NCBI RefSeq assembly: GCF_009498275.1
Contig: NZ_CP045643.1
Coordinates: forward strand, 1,240,001-1,304,000
Length of the DNA: 64,000 bases
DNA from: Streptomyces fagopyri
Lineage (GTDB): Bacteria > Actinomycetota > Actinomycetes > Streptomycetales > Streptomycetaceae
Reading direction: 5' to 3'
How positions within the stretch are numbered: the first letter of the stretch is position 1; each line of letters starts with the position of its first letter. The notes under the pieces are model-generated. The model had not been told where the DNA came from and did not search any database. It was given only the letters and a program-made list of their open reading frames with translations. The position numbers were made by a program, and so were the translations under genes. Positions 58,613 to 64,000 of the stretch are shown here, piece after piece.

Positions 58613-60261
58613 CCGGCGCGAGAACCGGGTGGGACCGGAAGACCGAACGGGAACGCGGGGCCGAACGGGAACGGAACACCGACGGGGAACGCGAGGCCGA
58701 ACGGGAACGCGGGGCCGGCGCGGCCGGGGAGGGCCGCGGGCCGGGGCGGTTCCTCCGGGCGGCCCTGGCCAAGACCCCGCTCCCCCTGCGCGGCCTGCGC
58801 CCGCGCCTGGTGGTGGCCTTCGCCCTGGTGGCCGTGGTCAGTGCCCTGAGCACCGGCACGCTCGCCTTCCGGGAGGCGCGCACGGGGGTGCTGCAGCAGA
58901 GCCAGGACTCCGTCATCCGGCAGTTCCGTACCAGCGTCGACGCCGTGGCCGTCTACACCCCGCTGCCGCCGGGCCAGTCGGACCTGGAGGGGGCCGTGAA
59001 GCAGGTGCTCCGCGCCAACCAGTCGCAGGGCTGGCAGGTCATGGCCACGTACGGCGGTCTGCGCGCCTTCACCAGCGGTGACATCTCCGACAGGCTGAGC
59101 CCGGAGCTGCGCCGGTCCGTGGGAACCCGCCGCGCCGCGGTGTTCCAGCGGGTGAACGCCGGCGGACATCCCTATCTCGTCGTCGGAATGCCGGTCACGT
59201 ACAACTCCGGCGAGCGCACGGACGACAGGCTCTCGGGGCTCGCGATGTACCTGGTGGTGCCGCAGAACACCGAAGAGGCCTACGTCCGGGCGATGGTCAG
59301 CGGCATCGAGCGCGCCACCCTGGTCGCGCTGTGCCTCGCCGTCGTCCTGGCGCTGCTGGCCGCGAGCGGCGTACTGCGTCCGGTGCGCGCGTTGCGCGGG
59401 GCGACGCGCCGGATGGCGGAGGGGCACCTCGACATCCGGCTGGCCGTCAACGGTTCCGACGAACTCGCCGACCTCTCACGGTCCTTCAACGACACGGCGG
59501 CCGCCCTGGAGCGGTCGGTGGCCGAGTTGCGCCGCCTGGAGGCTCGCGCGCGCCGCTTCGCCGCGGACGTCTCCCACGAACTGCGGACCCCGCTGGCGGC
59601 GATGTCGGCGGTCACCGACGTGCTGGACGAGAACGCCCCGCACCTGGACCGGGAGACCGGCGACGCGCTGCGGCTCGTCAGCGAGGGAACCAGTCGGCTC
59701 AGCGGGCTGGTGGAAGACCTGATGGAGATCTCCCGTTTCGACGCGGGCGCCGTCCGGCTCAACCTGGACGAGGTCGACCTGGCCGAGTCCGTCCGGCGCA
59801 CCCTCGCCTCCCGCGGGTGGCAGGGGCGGGTGGAGACCCACCTGCCGCGGCCCGGCGTGCTCAGGGCGCGCGTGGATCCGCGCCGACTCGACGTCGTGAT
59901 GGCCAACCTGGTCGGCAACGCGCTGCGGCACGGGGCGCCGCCGGTACGGCTGACCATGGGGGTGCGGGAGGAGCGGGCGGACGTGGCGTGGGCCGTCATC
60001 GAGGTGACGGACGCCGGACCGGGGATCGCCGAGGAAGCCATGCCGCACATCTTCGAACGCTTCTACAAGGCGAGCACCGCACGGACCCGGAGCGACAGCA
60101 GCGGACTGGGCCTGGCCATCACGGCGGAGAACGTGTCCCTGCACGGAGGGCGCGTCAGCGCGGCGAACCGGCCGGAGGGCGGATCGGTGTTCACGGTCGA
60201 ACTGCCCCTGCGCCGTGACTCCTCGGCATCCGCCGACGAGGCCACCGGGGACGCCCGGTGA
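58609..60261 (+). CDS. Sensor histidine kinase, AfsQ2-like
   Basis: This 550-residue membrane kinase has a repeated Glu/Arg-rich N-terminus (about residues 12-40, ERERGAERER pattern), two membrane segments (VVAFALVAVVSALSTGTLAF; TLVALCLAVVLALLAASGVL) flanking a periplasmic-type sensor domain, HAMP, the H-box SHELRTPLAA, an N-box NLVGNALRHG and G-boxes DAGPGI/GLGLAI. It is translationally coupled to the response regulator before it and the lipoprotein after it. It should phosphorylate the AfsQ1-like regulator. Confidence 0.93.
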   Translation: MTGARTGWDRKTERERGAERERNTDGEREAERERGAGAAGEGRGPGRFLRAALAKTPLPLRGLRPRLVVAFALVAVVSALSTGTLAFREARTGVLQQSQDSVIRQFRTSVDAVAVYTPLPPGQSDLEGAVKQVLRANQSQGWQVMATYGGLRAFTSGDISDRLSPELRRSVGTRRAAVFQRVNAGGHPYLVVGMPVTYNSGERTDDRLSGLAMYLVVPQNTEEAYVRAMVSGIERATLVALCLAVVLALLAASGVLRPVRALRGATRRMAEGHLDIRLAVNGSDELADLSRSFNDTAAALERSVAELRRLEARARRFAADVSHELRTPLAAMSAVTDVLDENAPHLDRETGDALRLVSEGTSRLSGLVEDLMEISRFDAGAVRLNLDEVDLAESVRRTLASRGWQGRVETHLPRPGVLRARVDPRRLDVVMANLVGNALRHGAPPVRLTMGVREERADVAWAVIEVTDAGPGIAEEAMPHIFERFYKASTARTRSDSSGLGLAITAENVSLHGGRVSAANRPEGGSVFTVELPLRRDSSASADEATGDAR

Positions 60262-60845
60262 AGGGCTCGCGCGTACCGGCGCTGCTGGTCGGGCTCACGG
60301 CCGCGCTCACGCTGGCGGCGTGCGGGGTCCCGCCGTCCGACGTCATCCAGGCCGGCGTACCGGCGAGCGGCATGTCCTCTTCCGACGCGACGCCGCCGGT
60401 GCCGGCCGCGATCCCCCTGTATTTCCTGCGCGACGGTGATCCGACGCCCTATGTGCGCGAGGTCCACGACCCGGGGGACCTCGGGGCCGTCGTACGTCTG
60501 CTGTTCGACGGACCGACGCCCAGCGAGGCCGTGACAGCCGCCACGAAACTGCCCCGCCTGACGGACGCGCCGGACGTGACGGTCGACGAGGGCAGGACGC
60601 TCACCATCCGGCTCCCCGACGATGTCCCTGCCCTCAGCCACCTCGCCATGCGGCAGTTGGCGTGCACGATGGCTCACGTGACTCTCCCGGGTGCCGTGCC
60701 GGCCACGGACGCGACGGGAGCCGCCACCCCTTCGGCCCCTCCCCCCACGGCACAACGCTCCGTCGAGGACAGGAGCGTCCAGGTGCTCGGGGGCGGATGG
60801 ACGATGACGCAGTCGGCCGCCGCGTGTCCCGACCCTCACGGCTGA
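60258..60845 (+). CDS. Lipoprotein, GerMN-like, coupled to kinase
   Basis: This 195-residue lipoprotein has a signal peptide and lipobox (LVGLTAALTLAACG, Cys near residue 22). A domain starting YFLRDGDPTPYVREVHDPGDLGAVVRLLFDGPTPSEAV has the pattern of GerMN-type sporulation/germination domains. The GTG overlaps the kinase stop (GTGA), so it belongs to the two-component operon. It may modulate the kinase at the membrane, like other lipoproteins next to Streptomyces sensor kinases. Confidence 0.82.
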   Translation: MKGSRVPALLVGLTAALTLAACGVPPSDVIQAGVPASGMSSSDATPPVPAAIPLYFLRDGDPTPYVREVHDPGDLGAVVRLLFDGPTPSEAVTAATKLPRLTDAPDVTVDEGRTLTIRLPDDVPALSHLAMRQLACTMAHVTLPGAVPATDATGAATPSAPPPTAQRSVEDRSVQVLGGGWTMTQSAAACPDPHG

Positions 60846-60855
60846 GGCCGATCGT

Positions 60856-62100
60856 TCACCGGGCCGTCCTCTTCCCCCGTACGGTCCGCAGCACCGCGAG
60901 GACGCACAGGGTGCCGATCACGCAGGACCAGCCGTTCACCAGATGGACGGGCACGAACTCCGCGGCGGCGCCGGCCGCCACCATCCCCGCGCCCTGGATC
61001 GTCATCAGACCCGCCGACTGCACGGTCATCGCCCGCCCCCGCATCTCCTCCGGCACGGCGTCGATGAACCACTGGTCCACGCCCAGGATGTAGGCGCAGG
61101 TGAGGCCGGCCACGAACATCGCGGCGAGGGACCAGGGCAGCGCGGGTCGCAGCAGGAAGACGGCGTAGGGCAGCAGGGTGCAGGCCGCCAGTGGAACGGC
61201 GATCCGGCCGCGGGCCGCCGGGCTCAGGTACCCGCCCGCCAGGAACTCCCCGAGGATCATGCCGACCGGCATCGCCGCCATGAAGAGACCGAGTCCCGTC
61301 GTCCCCGCGCCGGCCGAGTCCGCGTACGGCGCCGCCAGCGCCTCGGGGACGACGGCGAAGAACGACGGCACCCACGCGAGCAGCAGGAGCGAGCGCACCC
61401 GGCGGTCCGCCAGCAGCCGGCCCGTGCCACCACCGCTCGCACGGTCCCGGGCACCGCGTGCGGGGCGCCGCCGGGTGCCCAGGCGCAGCAGCAGCGCGGA
61501 ACCGAGGAAGGCGGCCGCGGTGAGCAGCAGCGCGCCGCGCGGCGGCACGACGATCAGCAGCAGCCCGCCGACCCCGAATCCGACGACCTGCGCCCCCTGC
61601 GCCACGATGCGGATCAAGGAGCGCCCGAGCACGAAGGCGTCGCCGGGGAGGATGTCGGCCAGGCTGGCCGCCCGCGTCCCCGTGAAGACCGGTCCGACCG
61701 CCGCCATCAGGCCGCGCAGGACGAGCAGGACGGCGATCGGTGTCCCGGGCAGCACCATCCCGGCGGCGCACGCCGCGCACAGCAGGTCACAGACCACCAG
61801 CACCCGGCGGGGCGGGAATCGGTCCGCGATCCCGGCCAGCAGTGTCCCGCTGAGGGCGTACGGCACGAAGCCGAGCGCGAAGGTGAGTGCCGACAGCAGC
61901 GGCGAGGAGGTGAGCCGGAACACCAGCACCGCCAGCGCGATCTGGGCCACGACCGTGCCCTGCAGCGACAGGACGTGCGCCGCGAAGACGGCCCGGAACT
62001 CCCGTACGGCGAAGACGGACCGGTAGCCCCCGGACGGGGATGCGGCAACAGGGGCGGGGTCGGCGCCGGGGGCAGCGCCGGTGTCGGCTTCGATCGTCAT
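60856..62100 (-). CDS. MFS transporter
   Basis: This 414-residue protein has about 12 helices and resembles the enterobactin-exporter-like MFS group (FRAVFAAHVLSLQGTVVAQIALAVLVFRLTSSPLLSALTFALGFVPYALSGTLLAGIADRFPPRRVLV). The ATG at 62100 is preferred to an upstream frame that runs into the divergent ArsR gene. It is convergent with, and 10 bp from, the lipoprotein gene. It is probably a drug or metabolite exporter controlled by the divergent ArsR-type regulator. Confidence 0.92.
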   Translation of the reverse strand: MTIEADTGAAPGADPAPVAASPSGGYRSVFAVREFRAVFAAHVLSLQGTVVAQIALAVLVFRLTSSPLLSALTFALGFVPYALSGTLLAGIADRFPPRRVLVVCDLLCAACAAGMVLPGTPIAVLLVLRGLMAAVGPVFTGTRAASLADILPGDAFVLGRSLIRIVAQGAQVVGFGVGGLLLIVVPPRGALLLTAAAFLGSALLLRLGTRRRPARGARDRASGGGTGRLLADRRVRSLLLLAWVPSFFAVVPEALAAPYADSAGAGTTGLGLFMAAMPVGMILGEFLAGGYLSPAARGRIAVPLAACTLLPYAVFLLRPALPWSLAAMFVAGLTCAYILGVDQWFIDAVPEEMRGRAMTVQSAGLMTIQGAGMVAAGAAAEFVPVHLVNGWSCVIGTLCVLAVLRTVRGKRTAR

Positions 62101-62139
62101 GGACCGCAGCCTGGCGACCCGGGGCCGCCGCCCGTAGTG

Positions 62140-62157
62140 TTTCGGCTCTGACCGAAA
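62140..62157. promoter_or_regulatory. Inverted-repeat operator between MFS and ArsR genes
   Basis: TTTCGG-N6-CCGAAA (18 bp) in the 82-bp divergent promoter, about 25 bp upstream of the ArsR-like start. It is the likely binding site of that regulator. Confidence 0.7.
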
Positions 62158-62182
62158 GTCCCTTGCGAGAGGAGGTGCGCCG

Positions 62183-63157
62183 GTGCCTGTCCACATGCGC
62201 TTCGGGCCGGACGACCTGCTGCGCTGCCGGTTCGGGATATCACCGCTGTGGGAGACCCAGGGCGCGGTCCGCACCCTCAAGCTGGCACGGCTGCAGGGCT
62301 ATCACCTGCCTTGGCTGCGGCAGACGGAGGCGGCGGCGCGTGAACTCGACCTCACGCCGCTGTGGCTGCTGATGCCGCACGCCGGTCACACCCCGGACTT
62401 CCTCTGCCCACCACCGGACGGCCCGCTGACCTCCATCGAGCAGGACCTGGCCCGCCTGCGTGCCACCGACGTCGGCCCCGCACGTGACGACCTGGCTCGC
62501 TCCCTCGCCGACACCCCGGGCGCGGCGGACAGCTCGCGGGGACGCGCCATGCTCGCCGATCCGGCTCGCGCCGTGCGGGAGTTGGCGGATCTCTGCGAGC
62601 GGGTCTGGCACACTCTGGTCGCCCCGTACTGGCCCCGGCTGCGTGCCGTGCTGGAGGCCGACATCGCCTTCCGGGCGCGCCGGCTCGCGGACGGCGGGCT
62701 GACCGGGCTCTTCGCCGACCTCCATCCCTCGCTGAGCTGGGCGAACGGCACCCTGACGCTGCACAGGCGGACGGAGCACGACCGGGACCTCGGCGGCGAC
62801 GGCCTGGTCCTCGCGCCCAGTGTCTTCGTGTGGCCGGACGTGGCGGCGGGCTTCGACCCGCCCTGGCAGGGCACCGTCGTCTATCCGGCACGCGGCATCG
62901 GCGGCCTGTGGCTGGCCCCGCGGTCCGGTTCCGACGCCCTCGTGCGGCTGCTGGGCGCCAACCGGGCCGCCATCCTCGGCGCTCTCGGCGAACCGGCGAC
63001 GACCAGCGCCCTCGCCCACCGGCACGGGCTCGCCCTGTCGTCCGTCTCGTCCCATCTGTCGGTGCTCCGTGACGCGGGTCTGCTCACCTCACGCCGCTAC
63101 GGTCACCAGGTGCTCTACGAGCGCACGCCGCTGGGAACCGCCCTCGCGGACGCCTGA
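62183..63157 (+). CDS. ArsR-type winged-helix regulator with large N-terminal domain
   Basis: This 324-residue protein belongs to the long ArsR-like family of Streptomyces (DUF5937-type N-terminus: MRFGPDDLLRCRFGISPLWETQGAVRTL). A C-terminal winged helix (NRAAILGALGEPATTSALAHRHGLALSSVSSHLSVLRDAGLLTSRRYGHQVLYERTPLGTAL) binds DNA. GTG 62183 has GAGGAGGT ahead. It is divergent from an MFS exporter, so it probably represses the exporter until a ligand binds. A hairpin terminator follows. Confidence 0.92.
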   Translation: MPVHMRFGPDDLLRCRFGISPLWETQGAVRTLKLARLQGYHLPWLRQTEAAARELDLTPLWLLMPHAGHTPDFLCPPPDGPLTSIEQDLARLRATDVGPARDDLARSLADTPGAADSSRGRAMLADPARAVRELADLCERVWHTLVAPYWPRLRAVLEADIAFRARRLADGGLTGLFADLHPSLSWANGTLTLHRRTEHDRDLGGDGLVLAPSVFVWPDVAAGFDPPWQGTVVYPARGIGGLWLAPRSGSDALVRLLGANRAAILGALGEPATTSALAHRHGLALSSVSSHLSVLRDAGLLTSRRYGHQVLYERTPLGTALADA

Positions 63158-63175
63158 CCCGGTCCTGTCCGTGGA

Positions 63176-63202
63176 ACCCGCCGGGAGGTACGTCCGGCGG
63201 GT
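63176..63202. terminator. 9-bp stem terminator after ArsR gene
   Basis: ACCCGCCGG (63176-63184) pairs with CCGGCGGGT (63194-63202) with a 9-base loop, about 20 bases after the stop. Confidence 0.7.
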
Positions 63203-63357
63203 GACCCCGTCCTCGCCGGGTCCCGCCGTGCGCGCGTGAAGGCGTACGCCGGGACCGGCCTCGTCCTCGGGTCGACGACGGCCCGGCCGACGCTCCGGCC
63301 GCCCGGCCGGCGCTCCGTGGCTCCGCGAACTCCGGGGCCGTCCCGGCCGCCCGGTAC

Positions 63358-63449
63358 CTCCGTGTTCCCCCGCCGTCCGGCACGGGTTCCGGGTGCCCCG
63401 CACCTCCGTGTTCCCCCGCCGTCCGGCGCGGGTTCCGGCCGCCCCGCAC
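63358..63449. repeat. 46-bp tandem duplication
   Basis: Two adjacent 46-bp copies (63358-63403, 63404-63449) differ at three positions. Each starts CTCCGTGTTCCCCCGCCG. Confidence 0.92.
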
Positions 63450-63621
63450 CTCATACGGTGTCCATCTGCCGTGCGGCTTGCGGCTGTTCCCCCGCCGCGG
63501 CCTCTGCGATAGGCTCACTGGCCGTCCCCCGCCTGTGGCAAGGCCATCGATCACCACCGATGCGGCGGTCCGGCCGGCTTCACCTGGCGTTGTCGAGCGC
63601 ACCCAGGAGAGAAAGACAGCC

Positions 63622-64000
63622 GTGAACGATGTGGATGCGCCCGTTCGGGACGCGCCCGGTCCGACCGGGCCGGACGCCCGCCGGTCCGGTGACCTTCAGA
63701 CACTGCTCGACGAGGGCACTCGTGCCGTCGTCGACGACGGCGATCTGCGCACCGGCCGGGACCGCTTCGAACGTGCCTTCCGGCTCGCCGAGTCGGCGGG
63801 CGAGGAACGGGCGATGGCGGTGGCCGCCCTCGGCTTCGGCGGTCTGTGGGTGCACGAGCACCGTACGGTCGCCGGCTCGGTGCTCCTGGAGTCGCGGATA
63901 CGCCGGGCCCTGGGGCTGCTGGACCCCCAGTCCTCGCTGGCGCTGCGGCTGCGGATCCGGCTCGCCGGTGAGGGCGGCTACCGCGCCGGCGACACCACGG
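63622..64000 (+). CDS. Unidentified protein, N-terminal part only
   Basis: At least 126 codons from GTG 63622 (AGGAGAG upstream) run off the window. The visible sequence is helical: DLQTLLDEGTRAVVDDGDLRTGRDRFERAFRLAESAGEERAMAVAALGFGGLWVHEHRTVAGSVLLESRIRRALGLLDPQSSLALRLRIRLAGEGGY. It resembles the TPR-type repeats that open large AfsR/LuxR-like or tetratricopeptide regulators, but I cannot name it. Confidence 0.6.
   Translation, partial: MNDVDAPVRDAPGPTGPDARRSGDLQTLLDEGTRAVVDDGDLRTGRDRFERAFRLAESAGEERAMAVAALGFGGLWVHEHRTVAGSVLLESRIRRALGLLDPQSSLALRLRIRLAGEGGYRAGDTT

Larger units (their letters stand above)
63158..63621. other. Non-coding stretch with hairpin and 46-bp duplication
   Basis: No gene is supported in these 464 bases. 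The elements are the terminator at 63176-63202 and the two-copy repeat at 63358-63449. Confidence 0.55.

Noticed and set aside
1..64000. tRNA, rRNA or CRISPR loci
   Set aside because: I read the intergenic regions and saw no cloverleaf-like sequence with CCA-adjacent acceptor, no rRNA core motifs, and no regularly spaced repeats with unique spacers; all repeats found are direct tandem arrays.

Overview
The window looks like chromosomal DNA of a Streptomyces species or a close relative. GC is very high throughout, third codon positions are almost all G or C, GTG and TTG starts are common, and the gene content is typical: a conservon (CvnABCD plus a P450), a bacterial terpene synthase, CYP105- and CYP157-like P450s, F420-dependent flavoprotein families, an ECF41 sigma factor, several TetR and GlxA/AraC regulators, and an AfsQ1/Q2-like two-component system. 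I see no tRNA, rRNA, CRISPR array, transposase or phage gene. Region 1-8.6 kb holds small accessory enzymes and transporters: a DUF1348 protein divergent from a TetR regulator with two matching operators, a P450-ferredoxin pair, a LysE exporter, SnoaL-like and F420 enzymes, a CDF metal exporter, DUF4235, a glyoxalase and a PPOX-fold protein. Region 7.8-11.9 kb is a TetR regulator divergent from an amino-acid permease and amidohydrolase operon. Region 12.1-18 kb is a terpene synthase facing a five-gene conservon operon that ends in a CYP157-like P450 lacking the ExxR arginine. Region 18-26 kb holds a large membrane protein, a DUF1304-TetR operon with two phased operators, and a 783-residue protein joining a SpoIIE/PP2C phosphatase to a GlxA-type AraC regulator. 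Region 26-39.7 kb holds a secreted peptidoglycan amidase, an ECF41 sigma factor, a His-rich cupin, an SDR with an ECF41-like promoter, two medium-chain reductases, an MFS exporter, an AdpA-like regulator, a STAS protein, a DMT transporter and a ribose-phosphate pyrophosphokinase. Region 39.7-43.4 kb carries a TetM/OtrA-like ribosomal protection GTPase preceded by a leader peptide ORF and an RBS-masking hairpin, then DUF4230 and VanZ proteins. Region 43.4-54.2 kb contains what looks like a beta-glucan utilisation regulon. A secreted GH16 glucanase with a ricin-type lectin domain and a ROK regulator divergent from a sugar ABC transporter plus GH1 beta-glucosidase share a 23-bp promoter motif at two separate promoters. 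A PHP protein, a candidate C-rich-loop small RNA and an SDR with a MerR-type promoter lie between them. Region 54.3-64 kb holds an MSMEG_6728-family protein, an enoyl-CoA hydratase relic, a SnoaL protein, an XRE regulator, a DUF3152 putative protease, an AfsQ1/AfsQ2-like operon with an exact GTnAC-N6-GTnAC site upstream, and an MFS-ArsR divergent pair. The intergenic DNA is unusually rich in short tandem duplications (units of about 9 to 46 bp), and two of these copy the last codons and stop codon of the neighbouring gene.
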